Of a stretch of DNA of 64,000 nucleotides, positions 42,398 to 50,949 are shown piece by piece. Made by a program: the position numbers and the translations under genes. The stretch is from Streptococcus bovimastitidis (GTDB taxonomy: Bacteria > Bacillota > Bacilli > Lactobacillales > Streptococcaceae). A model generated the notes under the pieces. The model searched no databases. It worked only from the letters and a program-made list of their open reading frames with translations, and was not told the origin of the DNA. The DNA lies in NCBI RefSeq assembly GCF_001885095.1, contig NZ_LZDD01000001.1, positions 1 through 64,000 on the forward strand. Direction: 5' to 3'. How positions within the stretch are numbered: position 1 is the first letter of the stretch; every line of letters begins with the position of its first letter.

Positions 42398-45049
42398 ATG
42401 TCAAAAGAACTATCACCAAAATACAACCCAACTGAAGTTGAAGCAGGTCGCTACGACAAGTGGTTAGAACAGGACGTTTTCAAGCCATCAGGCGATAAAA
42501 CAGCTAAACCTTATTCCATCGTTATTCCACCACCAAACGTTACCGGTAAACTTCACCTTGGCCATGCTTGGGACACAACCCTTCAAGATATTATTATCCG
42601 TCAAAAACGGATGCAAGGCTTTGATACCCTATGGTTACCAGGGATGGACCATGCAGGGATTGCGACGCAAGCAAAAGTTGAAGAGCGTCTGCGTGAACAA
42701 GGGATTACCCGTTATGACCTTGGTCGCGAAAAATTTCTAGACAAGGTTTGGGAATGGAAAGACGAATATGCTGTGACCATTAAAGAGCAATGGGGTAAGA
42801 TGGGAATTTCCGTGGATTATTCACGTGAACGTTTCACCCTTGACGAAGGCCTCTCTAAAGCGGTACGCAAGGTTTTCGTTGATTTATACAAAAAAGGCTG
42901 GATTTACCGTGGTGAGTTTATTATCAACTGGGATCCGGCTGCCCGCACAGCTTTGTCCGACATCGAAGTTATCCATAAAGACGTGGAAGGGGCCTTTTAC
43001 CATATGACTTATATGTTGGAAGATGGCTCGCGCGGCTTGCAAGTGGCAACCACTCGACCAGAAACTATGTTTGGAGACGTCGCAGTTGCCGTAAACCCGG
43101 AAGATCCTCGTTACAAAGATTTAATCGGTAAAAATGTTGTTTTACCTATCGTGAATAAACTGATTCCAATTGTCGGAGACGAGCATGCCGACCCTGAATT
43201 TGGAACTGGTGTCGTTAAAATCACCCCTGCCCATGACCCTAATGATTTCTTAGTTGGACAACGCCATAACTTACCACAAGTCAATGTTATGAATGATGAC
43301 GGTACCATGAACGAGTTAGCTGGCGAATTTGCTGGTATGGACCGTTTTGAAGCCCGTAAAGCAACCGTTGCTAAATTAGAAGAACTTGGTGCCCTTGTTA
43401 ACATCGAAAAACGTGTTCACTCAGTAGGTCACTCAGAACGTTCTGGCGCAGTGGTAGAACCGCGTTTATCAACCCAATGGTTTGTTAAAATGGATGAACT
43501 TGCTAGACAAGCCATGGATAACCAAGACACTGAAAACCGCGTTGATTTCTACCCACCACGCTTCAATGATACTTTCATGAGCTGGATGGAAAATGTCCAT
43601 GACTGGGTTATTTCACGCCAATTATGGTGGGGACACCAAATCCCAGCATGGTACAATGCGGAGGGTGACATTTATGTTGGCGAAGAAGCCCCAGAAGGCG
43701 AGGGTTGGAAACAAGACGAAGATGTCCTTGACACTTGGTTTTCATCTGCCCTATGGCCATTTTCAACCATGGGTTGGCCAGATACAGAAGCCGAAGACTT
43801 CAAACGTTACTTTCCAACGTCAACACTTGTAACAGGTTATGATATCATCTTCTTCTGGGTATCACGGATGATTTTCCAATCCCTTGAATTTACCAATGAA
43901 CGCCCATTCCAAAATGTCCTTATCCACGGGCTTATCCGTGACGAAGAAGGACGTAAAATGTCTAAATCATTGGGTAACGGTATTGATCCAATGGATGTGG
44001 TTGAAAAATATGGTGCTGATGCGCTTCGTTGGTTCCTATCAAACGGTTCTGCCCCAGGCCAAGACGTTCGTTTCTCTTACGAAAAAATGGATGCCTCTTG
44101 GAACTTCATTAATAAAATCTGGAACATTTCCCGTTATATTTTAATGAACAACGAAGGCTTGACCCTTGAAGAAGCAGAAAATAATGTGGCTAAAGTCGCT
44201 AGCTCAGAAGCAGGAAATGTGACAGACCAATGGATTCTTCACAACCTTAATGAGACTATCGTTAAAGTTACCGAAAACTTTGACAAGTTCGAGTTCGGTG
44301 TTGCCGGCCACATCTTGTACAACTTCATTTGGGAAGAGTTCGCCAACTGGTATGTTGAGCTAACTAAGGAAGTGCTTTATTCCGACAATGAAGACGAAAA
44401 AGTCATGACCCGCTCAGTCCTCCTTTACACCTTGGACAAAATCTTGCGCCTCCTTCATCCAATCATGCCTTTCGTAACCGAAGAAATCTACGCTCAATAT
44501 GCCCAAGGCTCAATTGTTACAACAGCTTACCCAGGCGCTAATGATTCTTTTGAGAATGAGGTGGCCCACCGCGGTGTTGAGAGTTTGAAAGACTTGATCC
44601 GTTCGGTCCGCAATGCGCGTGCAGAGGTGAACGTTGCACCAAGCAAGGCCATCACCATTTTGATTAAAACGTCAGACAAAGAGCTAGAGGACTTTTTCAA
44701 AGCCAACGAAAACTACATCCGACGTTTTACAAACCCTGAAAAATTAGACATCTCAGCTGACCTCCAAGCTCCAGACATGGCTATGACCAGCATCATCACA
44801 GGCGCAGAAATCTACCTGCCACTAGCAGACCTACTCAACGTGGACGAAGAGTTAGCCCGCCTGGACAAAGAACTTGCAAAATGGCAAAAAGAACTGGACA
44901 TGGTAGGCAAAAAACTTGGCAACGAACGCTTCGTAGCTAACGCCAAACCAGAAGTCGTAGCTAAAGAGCGCGACAAGCAGACCGATTACCAAGCTAAGTT
45001 TGATGCGACTCAGGAGCGTATCAAAGAGATGAAGAAACTTGTTAAATAG
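42398..45049 (+). CDS. valS: Valyl-tRNA synthetase
   Basis: An 883-residue class I synthetase that charges tRNA-Val. It has HLGH at residues 53-56 (HIGH motif) and KMSKS at 520-524. A connective-peptide editing domain lies between them ([10 protein letters not shown] near 215), and a C-terminal coiled coil (about 815-880) is typical of ValRS. The length is normal for Firmicutes. AGAAAGGA precedes the ATG. It is the last gene of a T-box-led operon, so expression should rise when tRNA-Val is uncharged. Confidence 0.97.
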   Translation: MSKELSPKYNPTEVEAGRYDKWLEQDVFKPSGDKTAKPYSIVIPPPNVTGKLHLGHAWDTTLQDIIIRQKRMQGFDTLWLPGMDHAGIATQAKVEERLREQGITRYDLGREKFLDKVWEWKDEYAVTIKEQWGKMGISVDYSRERFTLDEGLSKAVRKVFVDLYKKGWIYRGEFIINWDPAARTALSDIEVIHKDVEGAFYHMTYMLEDGSRGLQVATTRPETMFGDVAVAVNPEDPRYKDLIGKNVVLPIVNKLIPIVGDEHADPEFGTGVVKITPAHDPNDFLVGQRHNLPQVNVMNDDGTMNELAGEFAGMDRFEARKATVAKLEELGALVNIEKRVHSVGHSERSGAVVEPRLSTQWFVKMDELARQAMDNQDTENRVDFYPPRFNDTFMSWMENVHDWVISRQLWWGHQIPAWYNAEGDIYVGEEAPEGEGWKQDEDVLDTWFSSALWPFSTMGWPDTEAEDFKRYFPTSTLVTGYDIIFFWVSRMIFQSLEFTNERPFQNVLIHGLIRDEEGRKMSKSLGNGIDPMDVVEKYGADALRWFLSNGSAPGQDVRFSYEKMDASWNFINKIWNISRYILMNNEGLTLEEAENNVAKVASSEAGNVTDQWILHNLNETIVKVTENFDKFEFGVAGHILYNFIWEEFANWYVELTKEVLYSDNEDEKVMTRSVLLYTLDKILRLLHPIMPFVTEEIYAQYAQGSIVTTAYPGANDSFENEVAHRGVESLKDLIRSVRNARAEVNVAPSKAITILIKTSDKELEDFFKANENYIRRFTNPEKLDISADLQAPDMAMTSIITGAEIYLPLADLLNVDEELARLDKELAKWQKELDMVGKKLGNERFVANAKPEVVAKERDKQTDYQAKFDATQERIKEMKKLVK

Positions 45050-45072
45050 TTAAAATCATCCACTACTTCCTC

Positions 45073-45115
45073 AGAGTCCTGCCGCTAGACCATCAGTCTA
45101 AGCGTCAGGGCTCTT
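45073..45115 (+). terminator. Terminator of the valS operon
   Basis: AGAGTCCTG...CTAGAC pairs with GTCTAAG...CAGGGCTCT around a short loop, followed by TTTG. The remaining gap to 45318 shows no gene; a weak dyad CCATCAG...CTGATGG spans 45195-45235. Confidence 0.7.
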
Positions 45116-45318
45116 TGTCGTATTGAAGTGATTTTAACTGATTTAACTTAATAATCTTATGATAAAAATGAGCGAGACTTGCCCTACCATCAGTACTGCT
45201 GTATCGGACTGCCTCGAATCAACTGCTGATGGAATGTCAGTAATACAAATTAGAAGTACTAATGTTCTCAAATGGGTGATTATTGATATAAAAAACAACT
45301 TTTAAAAAATGTAATTTT

Positions 45319-45356
45319 ATAAAAACGCTTTCAAAAGGATGAAATAGTTGTATAAT
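45319..45356 (+). promoter_or_regulatory. Promoter with one-mismatch cre box
   Basis: TATAAT at 45351-45356 is the -10. Positions 45319-45333 match the CcpA operator consensus except for A in place of G at its third position. The box would cover the -35 region, so glucose repression of the secreted protein gene is likely but unproven. Confidence 0.5.
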
Positions 45357-45383
45357 ATAATTATTAGGAAAAAGGAGATTCTT

Positions 45384-45995
45384 ATGAAAAGAAAAAATTT
45401 TATTGTCATTGGTGCCCTAGCCTTGTTTTCAGTAGCAACTTTATCTGATTTAGCGATAGTAGGTCAAAACCAAAACCAAATTGTTTACGCTGCTAAAAAG
45501 AAAAAAGTTAGTAAGAAGCAAAAAGTTAGAAATAATTTTGACAAAATTATTGTTGGAGATATGGCAAATATGGGTGAAGGTGGAAGCACAGTAGATGAGC
45601 TTAAGAAAATGTTTGGCGAACCAAATTCAACTAGTACTAGTCAAATTGACGGTGTAAATTCACAAGACCTTACTTGGAGTAAATCAGGTATTACAATTAC
45701 AATTCAATTTATAGAAAATAAAGCAGTTGCTCGATCAATTACTGGTTTCCAATATCTTAGAAAAGATGTCATTGGACTTAAAGAATATAATGCATTAGCA
45801 GATGGTACAAGCTATGAACAAGTTGTTTCACAATTTAAACAGCCAGATAGTATTACTGAAACGATTATCATGGGTTCAAAATCAACAATGGCAACTTGGG
45901 TTACAGGTGTTAAAGGTGGATTTGGTTCTGATATGGTATTAACATTTACAGATAATGCACTCACAGGAAAAGCACAAGCTAATTTGAAAGATTAG
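45384..45995 (+). CDS. Secreted DUF3862 protein
   Basis: A 203-residue exported protein. A signal peptide (KRKNFIVIGALALFSVATL, cleavage near VYAA) is followed by a Lys-rich spacer. Two repeats of the BLIP/SmpA-like fold (about 50-125 and 130-203) then follow, each with a G-x-S/T-x-x-x-V/L-x-x-x-F-x-x-P core: GGSTVDELKKMFGEP and GTSYEQVVSQFKQP. DUF3862 proteins are common in streptococci with unknown function; the fold binds proteins. The ATG at 45384 follows AAGGAG, whereas an earlier ATG lies at the -10. No lipobox or sorting signal is seen. Confidence 0.82.
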   Translation: MKRKNFIVIGALALFSVATLSDLAIVGQNQNQIVYAAKKKKVSKKQKVRNNFDKIIVGDMANMGEGGSTVDELKKMFGEPNSTSTSQIDGVNSQDLTWSKSGITITIQFIENKAVARSITGFQYLRKDVIGLKEYNALADGTSYEQVVSQFKQPDSITETIIMGSKSTMATWVTGVKGGFGSDMVLTFTDNALTGKAQANLKD

Positions 45996-46050
45996 TATTC
46001 AGTAATATTATTACTTTTTTCGTATTAACAAAATTTCAAAATAACATTAT

Positions 46051-46075
46051 ACCGCCCCTAGGGGCGGTTTTTTTC
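46051..46075 (+). terminator. Terminator of the DUF3862 gene
   Basis: ACCGCCCC pairs with GGGGCGGT across TA, followed by TTTTTT. A strong intrinsic terminator. Confidence 0.9.
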
Positions 46076-46089
46076 TGTCTAATAAAAAA

Positions 46090-46195
46090 TTATTTGCACA
46101 ATCATGCAAATAATAGATAAAAAACACAGTTATTTGCACAATCATGCAAATAATAGATAAAAAACACAGTTATTTGCACAATCATGCAAATAATA
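46090..46195. repeat. Three tandem palindromic repeats with 40-bp period
   Basis: The palindrome TTATTTGCA-CAATCA-TGCAAATAA occurs at 46090, 46130 and 46170. The spacers between copies 1-2 and 2-3 are identical, so the full unit is 40 bp repeated 2.6 times. A further palindrome, TATCACA-G-TGTGATA, follows at 46193-46208. The last copy covers the -35 region of the AAA_14 ATPase promoter, so the array is probably an operator. Confidence 0.9.
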
Positions 46196-46203
46196 TCACA
46201 GTG

Positions 46204-46212
46204 TGATATAAT
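46204..46212 (+). promoter_or_regulatory. Extended -10 of the AAA_14 ATPase gene
   Basis: TGATATAAT lies 19 nt before the ATG at 46231. The -35 position falls in the third palindromic repeat and has no consensus hexamer. Confidence 0.6.
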
Positions 46213-46230
46213 GTTTTTGAGGTGAATCGA

Positions 46231-47451
46231 ATGAAATATATTCAAAGACCAAACTATCAGGCCTTTTTAAATAGGCATCGTGAGAAACAAGTAATTAAAG
46301 TGGTAAGTGGTGTAAGACGAGCCGGTAAATCGGTACTTTTCCAACTCTATAAAGACCAACTCTTAGCTTCTGGTGTAAAACCAGAACAGATTATTGCAAT
46401 CAATTTTGAAGACCTAGCCTATTTTGAACTACGTGATTTTAAAGTACTTAATAATTATATTGTGGATCGATTAACTGATGATGAAATGAATTATGTCTTT
46501 CTCGATGAAGTTCAACACGTCGAACAGTTTGAACTAGTAACTGATAGTCTTTTTATTAAAGATAATGTTGATCTTTACTTAACGGGTTCAAACGCCTACT
46601 TTATGTCCAGTCAATTGGCAACAAACTTGACGGGTCGCTACGTACAATTAGAGGTTTTACCTTTATCATTTAGTGAGTATGTGACTGGTATGGAGCTCCA
46701 AGGAAGTCAATTGAGTAAAACAGAACTCTTTAATACCTACTTATTTAGTGCATTCCCTTATCTTTTACAGACAGAAACTTATCAGGAAAGAATTGACTAT
46801 CTACAAGGGATATACAATTCAATCCTCTTACATGATATTGTTCCAAGAATAGGAAGTCCAAGTCCTGTTTTGATTGAAAGAATTGTTCGGACACTATTGA
46901 GCAGTATTGGTAGTCAAGTTTCAACCAATAAAATCAGAAACACCCTAATTAGTCAGCAAACGCAAATTTCTCACCATGCATTGGATAATTATTTGGATAC
47001 CTTAACAGACAGTCTACTTTTTTATGCCGTACCACGCTTTGATGTTAAAGGTCGATCATTATTACAAAGACTAGAAAAATATTATCCCGTCGATTTAGGA
47101 TTTAGAAATTTATTATTACCAGATCACCAAGCAGATTTAGGTCATATGATTGAAACGATTGTTTTTCTAGAATTAAAGAGACGTTACCATAAAGTTTATG
47201 TGGGCAATATTGATAAATACGAAGTCGATTTCGTTGCTGTAACTGACCTTGGGGAATATGCCTATTTTCAAGTTAGTCTCACCACCTTGGACCCAGTAAC
47301 CTTGGAAAGAGAATTGAGACCATTACAAGCTATTAATGATCAGTATCCAAAATACCTGCTGACATTAGATCAGATTCAAAGCCAAGCCAATTATGAAGGA
47401 ATTGAAAAAGTAAACCTTATTGATTGGTTATTAGGAGATATGAAATCTTAA
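46231..47451 (+). CDS. AAA_14/DUF4143 ATPase
   Basis: A 406-residue P-loop protein. Walker A is GVRRAGKS (residues 27-34), Walker B lies in YVFLDEVQHV near residue 90, and sensor-1 is in YLTGSNAYF. The C-terminal DUF4143 domain (about 200-380) ends with KYEVDFVA...YFQVS, which resembles a PD-(D/E)XK nuclease core with Gln in place of Glu. This family is widespread, often in mobile or horizontally moved loci, and its role is unknown. GAGGTGA precedes the ATG. It is monocistronic behind a palindromic repeat array. Confidence 0.85.
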   Translation: MKYIQRPNYQAFLNRHREKQVIKVVSGVRRAGKSVLFQLYKDQLLASGVKPEQIIAINFEDLAYFELRDFKVLNNYIVDRLTDDEMNYVFLDEVQHVEQFELVTDSLFIKDNVDLYLTGSNAYFMSSQLATNLTGRYVQLEVLPLSFSEYVTGMELQGSQLSKTELFNTYLFSAFPYLLQTETYQERIDYLQGIYNSILLHDIVPRIGSPSPVLIERIVRTLLSSIGSQVSTNKIRNTLISQQTQISHHALDNYLDTLTDSLLFYAVPRFDVKGRSLLQRLEKYYPVDLGFRNLLLPDHQADLGHMIETIVFLELKRRYHKVYVGNIDKYEVDFVAVTDLGEYAYFQVSLTTLDPVTLERELRPLQAINDQYPKYLLTLDQIQSQANYEGIEKVNLIDWLLGDMKS

Positions 47452-47557
47452 ATTCAATTAAGGTAGGTTATCCAAGCCGTATCGTCTGAAAGGCCGCTGT
47501 AGCCGGCTTGACTGCCAATATTTTGTTGCTGAAGGTGTAGGAAATTGGAGAAAAATT

Positions 47558-47581
47558 AAAAGCCACACAAGTGGCTTTTTT
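47558..47581 (+). terminator. Terminator between convergent genes
   Basis: AAAAGCCAC pairs with GTGGCTTTT across ACAA, followed by TTG. It probably serves the AAA_14 gene and the convergent YcxB-like gene. Confidence 0.8.
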
Positions 47582-47611
47582 GATGATTATTTGAAGTAGA
47601 AGAAGATGAAC

Positions 47612-48127
47612 TTATTCAATAACTTTATTCTTTTTTGCAGAAAATTCTTTACTCTGCTTCTTTAAAAAATCAAGTAACTCAGGGCTAACCGACTCACCAT
47701 CAATAATAAAGGCTTGAATATCATTGATAAAGAGATAAATAGTAGTATCCGTAATGTTCATTCTAAAAATATCTGAATAGCGATAAGAAGCAGACCCTTT
47801 AGATTGAACTGTCTTAAAGTGATCTTGAAAAAAAGAATAGTGAATCTCTTCGTTTTGGATACTTTTCGTTTGAAGATAATATTTTTTTGCTCTCCAACTA
47901 ACCATCCCCTTCATGATAAAAGGAAAAGTAATTGCAAAGAGAAGAAGAAATAGGAAAGAACCATAAGCTTTGGATAGAAATAGTAAGAGTATAACAGAAC
48001 CCAAAAAGAGACAATACCAAAGACGATATTTTCTCACTTTCATCACAAAAAGAGTGCGGTTCATAGCTAAATAAGTCTCTAGAGTAATCTGAGCCCTAGC
48101 CTCAAACAAAGGAATTTGACTGTCCAT
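47612..48127 (-). CDS. YcxB-like membrane protein
   Basis: A 171-residue protein with two adjacent hydrophobic segments (about residues 38-75) and a C-terminal PH-like soluble domain (YSFFQDHFKTVQSKGSASYRYSDIFRM). This is the YcxB family layout. Function is unknown. It stands alone on the minus strand, with a GGAGG site upstream of ATG, at the left border of the defence operon. Confidence 0.75.
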   Translation of the reverse strand: MDSQIPLFEARAQITLETYLAMNRTLFVMKVRKYRLWYCLFLGSVILLLFLSKAYGSFLFLLLFAITFPFIMKGMVSWRAKKYYLQTKSIQNEEIHYSFFQDHFKTVQSKGSASYRYSDIFRMNITDTTIYLFINDIQAFIIDGESVSPELLDFLKKQSKEFSAKKNKVIE

Positions 48128-48230
48128 ACTGCCTCCAAATAAGATATTCTCAAGAGTATTTTAGCATAATACAACATTTAATCACACTTATATTAAAAGG
48201 AAATTTGTAATTTTAATACATTCATTAATT

Positions 48231-48269
48231 TTTTAAACGATTTCAAAAAATTAATACTTGTTATATAAT
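48231..48269 (+). promoter_or_regulatory. Defence operon promoter with cre-like box
   Basis: TTTCAA (48241-48246) lies 17 nt from TATAAT (48264-48269). The segment 48231-48245 matches the cre consensus except for T at its third position and overlaps the -35. A small hairpin with an AAAGGT/ACCTTT stem lies in the leader. Carbon-source control is possible; AT-rich chance similarity is the alternative. Confidence 0.5.
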
Positions 48270-48341
48270 AGTAATAGAAAAAAAGGTAAAATTAATAAAA
48301 AAAACCTTTAAAAGTCATAAAAACTAAGGAAGTAAAAATCA

Positions 48342-49505
48342 ATGTTAAAAGTTGTTGAGGCCTTTTCGGGAATTGGTGCTCAAAAAGAGGCTCTGGAAAG
48401 AGCAGAAATTGAACATGAAATATTAAGGACAATTGAGTGGGATATCAATGCCATTTATGCTTATGATGTAATGCATCATAGTGATTTGACACCTTCTGAA
48501 CTAAGTAAGGATGAAATTGTAAACGATCTTGCGAATGTTATTTTAAGTTCTGATGGAAAAAAACCTCTTACACAAAGAAGCATAAGATATATTAGTGAAA
48601 GTAAATTAAAAAGATTGCATGCAGCAATTGTAAGAAATAAGAATTTATGTGATATTACAAAAGTTGTAGGAGAAGACATACCAGAAAACACTGATCTAAT
48701 AACATATAGTTTCCCTTGTCAAGATCTATCAAATGGGTCTGCTTGGTATAATAAAGATAATGAAGGAATAAAAAAAGGTGCGGAGACAAGATCAGGTTTA
48801 TTATGGGAAATTGAGAGAATATTAAAAGAAAAAAGACAAAAAAACATGATTTTACCCAGATTTTTGTTAATGGAAAATGTAAATGCAATTACTTCGCCAA
48901 AACATAATGAGAATTTCTTGCATTGGCAAAAAGAACTGGAGAGTTTGGGCTATGTTAATAAAGTTTATAGGTTGAATGCTTTAAATTTTGGTGTTCCACA
49001 ATCAAGATCACGTACATTCATGCTATCTGTTAGATATGATGGAAATGAAGAAATCATTTTTTCTGATTTAGAGTCTTATAAGTCAGAAAAAAAATATGAT
49101 TTAAGTGATTACTTGAGATTAGATAATATTTCTGAGTCAATTGAGTCTATTCCAAATTATACTCCAAGTAGAGCAAAAATTAGAAATAATAATATAGAAT
49201 TAGCAAGAGATAATAAGATATTGGCCGATTACACAAAAACAATTTCTACAAAACAAGACAGAAATCCAAATGCTGGTATAATCATGTTTCAAAATAAAAT
49301 GCGTTATTTAACGCCACGAGAAACATTTTTACTAATGGGGTTTACTGAAAAAAAATTCGATAAATTGAAAAGTGAAAATATTAAAAGTCAATATTTAAGT
49401 AATAGTCACTTTTATAAAATGTCTGGCAATTCAATCGTTGTAGATGTACTTGTACAGATATTTTTAGAGATTGAAAGAATTAATGGAGTCTATTTTAATG
49501 AATAA
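48342..49505 (+). CDS. C5 cytosine-specific DNA methyltransferase
   Basis: A 387-residue enzyme that methylates carbon 5 of cytosine in a specific site. Motifs in order are I (EAFSGIGAQ, from residue 6), IV (SFPCQDLS, nucleophile Cys126), VI (LLMENVNA), VIII (QSRSRTF), IX (RYLTPRETFLLMGF) and X (GNSIVVDVL). The target-recognition region between VIII and IX is short. It is the first gene of a five-gene operon and presumably marks self DNA. Recognition sequence cannot be read from the protein. Its stop overlaps the next start by 8 nt. Confidence 0.93.
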   Translation: MLKVVEAFSGIGAQKEALERAEIEHEILRTIEWDINAIYAYDVMHHSDLTPSELSKDEIVNDLANVILSSDGKKPLTQRSIRYISESKLKRLHAAIVRNKNLCDITKVVGEDIPENTDLITYSFPCQDLSNGSAWYNKDNEGIKKGAETRSGLLWEIERILKEKRQKNMILPRFLLMENVNAITSPKHNENFLHWQKELESLGYVNKVYRLNALNFGVPQSRSRTFMLSVRYDGNEEIIFSDLESYKSEKKYDLSDYLRLDNISESIESIPNYTPSRAKIRNNNIELARDNKILADYTKTISTKQDRNPNAGIIMFQNKMRYLTPRETFLLMGFTEKKFDKLKSENIKSQYLSNSHFYKMSGNSIVVDVLVQIFLEIERINGVYFNE

Positions 49506-50949
49506 TTTTCAAACATTAATACCAGATGCCTATAATTTAATTGAAAGTCAGAGATCAGTAGGATATATATTTGAAACTGCTGTAGCTGATATTATAGATA
49601 ATTCTATATCTGCCAAGGCAAAAAAAATACTATTAAATGCTAATACAGAATCTCGAAACTTGACAATTACTGATAATGGGATTGGAATGAATAAAAAAGA
49701 GTTACTTCAAGCAATGAGGTATGGATCAAAGTCATCTTTAGATGCCCGTGAAAAAGATGACCTTGGTCGCTTTGGTTTGGGTTTAAAGATGGCTTCTTTT
49801 AGTCAGTGTAGAAAACTTACAGTAATTTCAAAACAATCTAATTCCCTAATAGGGGCTGTCTGGGATTTGGATTTAGTAAAAGAAAAGAATTCATGGATAA
49901 TCCAAGTTTTATCTGAAGATGAAATAAGTAAAAATGTTAATACAGATCCTCTAATGGATTTTTCTTCTGGAACAATGGTACAGTGGGAAAAGTTTGACAA
50001 AATCGAACAACATGCTGACTTTCAAAATAATTTTGACGAAACCATGGAGAGAACTGAAGATCACCTTTCATTAGTTTTTCATAGATTTATCCAGTCAGGT
50101 AATTTATCAATTTTTTTAAACGATAGAAAAATTGATTATGTTGATCCATTCTTTACATCAAACAAAGCCACTCAACCAAAATCCCCTGATGTCATTTTAG
50201 AAAAAAATCGTAATTCTAGAATAGAAGTTCAACCGTTTATTGTACCTTATCAAAATAAATTAACACAGAAGGAACGACATGTTTTAAAAAAATTTGAAAA
50301 TAATCAATTGAATCCAGGATTATATGTATATAGGAATAAGAGACTTATTGCTTGGGGAAAATGGTTTAAACTTGTGAGACCAAATGAGTTAGCAAATTTG
50401 GCAAAAATTCAAATTGACATTCCAAATACGATGGATGATTTATGGGAAATAGATGTAAAAAAATCACAACTTAAAATACCATCTAGCATTAGAGAACAAC
50501 TCAGAAGTATTATTTCTAAAAGTATTGGAGAGTCAGAGAGAGTCTACAAACACAGAGGTACAATTCGAAATAAAGATAATATGCATTATATCTACAATCG
50601 AGTTGAAAAAGATGAATCAGTAGCTTATCAAATTAATCGAGAGAACCCACTTATCCAACAATTACAAAATAACTTATCTGATATTGACAATAGACTACTG
50701 AGTGTATTGTTAAATCAATTAGAGAATTTTTTACCATTAGAAAGTATTCAATATGATATGGCTAGTAAGAGAGAGATTAATAAAAATAATATTGATGATG
50801 ATAAAATCTACGAAGAATTAATGTTAATAATCGGCAATCAAAACTCAAAAGCTAGTAAATTAAAATTGATTGAATATCTAAAAACTTCAGAAAATTACTC
50901 AGATAAAATTAGTATTTTTAAAAGAATAGAGGATAATTTGAATGATTGA
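49498..50949 (+). CDS. GHKL ATPase, MORC/MutL-like
   Basis: A 483-residue protein with an N-terminal GHKL ATPase. The N box is DIIDNS (Asp31, Asn35), the G1 box is ITDNGIGM and the G2 box is GRFGLGLKMAS. The N box normally has Glu as general base; here it is Asp. A transducer-like domain (about 200-330) and a charged C-terminal region follow. It resembles prokaryotic MORC-like ATPases described in predicted restriction systems with Z1 proteins. Such ATPases dimerise on ATP and clamp or compact DNA. The ATG at 49498 follows GGAG and overlaps the methyltransferase stop by 8 nt. Confidence 0.87.
   Translation: MNNFQTLIPDAYNLIESQRSVGYIFETAVADIIDNSISAKAKKILLNANTESRNLTITDNGIGMNKKELLQAMRYGSKSSLDAREKDDLGRFGLGLKMASFSQCRKLTVISKQSNSLIGAVWDLDLVKEKNSWIIQVLSEDEISKNVNTDPLMDFSSGTMVQWEKFDKIEQHADFQNNFDETMERTEDHLSLVFHRFIQSGNLSIFLNDRKIDYVDPFFTSNKATQPKSPDVILEKNRNSRIEVQPFIVPYQNKLTQKERHVLKKFENNQLNPGLYVYRNKRLIAWGKWFKLVRPNELANLAKIQIDIPNTMDDLWEIDVKKSQLKIPSSIREQLRSIISKSIGESERVYKHRGTIRNKDNMHYIYNRVEKDESVAYQINRENPLIQQLQNNLSDIDNRLLSVLLNQLENFLPLESIQYDMASKREINKNNIDDDKIYEELMLIIGNQNSKASKLKLIEYLKTSENYSDKISIFKRIEDNLND

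Noticed and set aside
45180..45250. Small structured RNA from the CCATCAG/CTGATGG dyad
   Set aside because: Only 7 bp pair across a long loop and no promoter or T tail is present.
46090..46195. CRISPR array
   Set aside because: The units are contiguous 40-bp repeats with identical spacers, so there is no variable spacer, and no cas gene is nearby. It is an operator-like tandem repeat.
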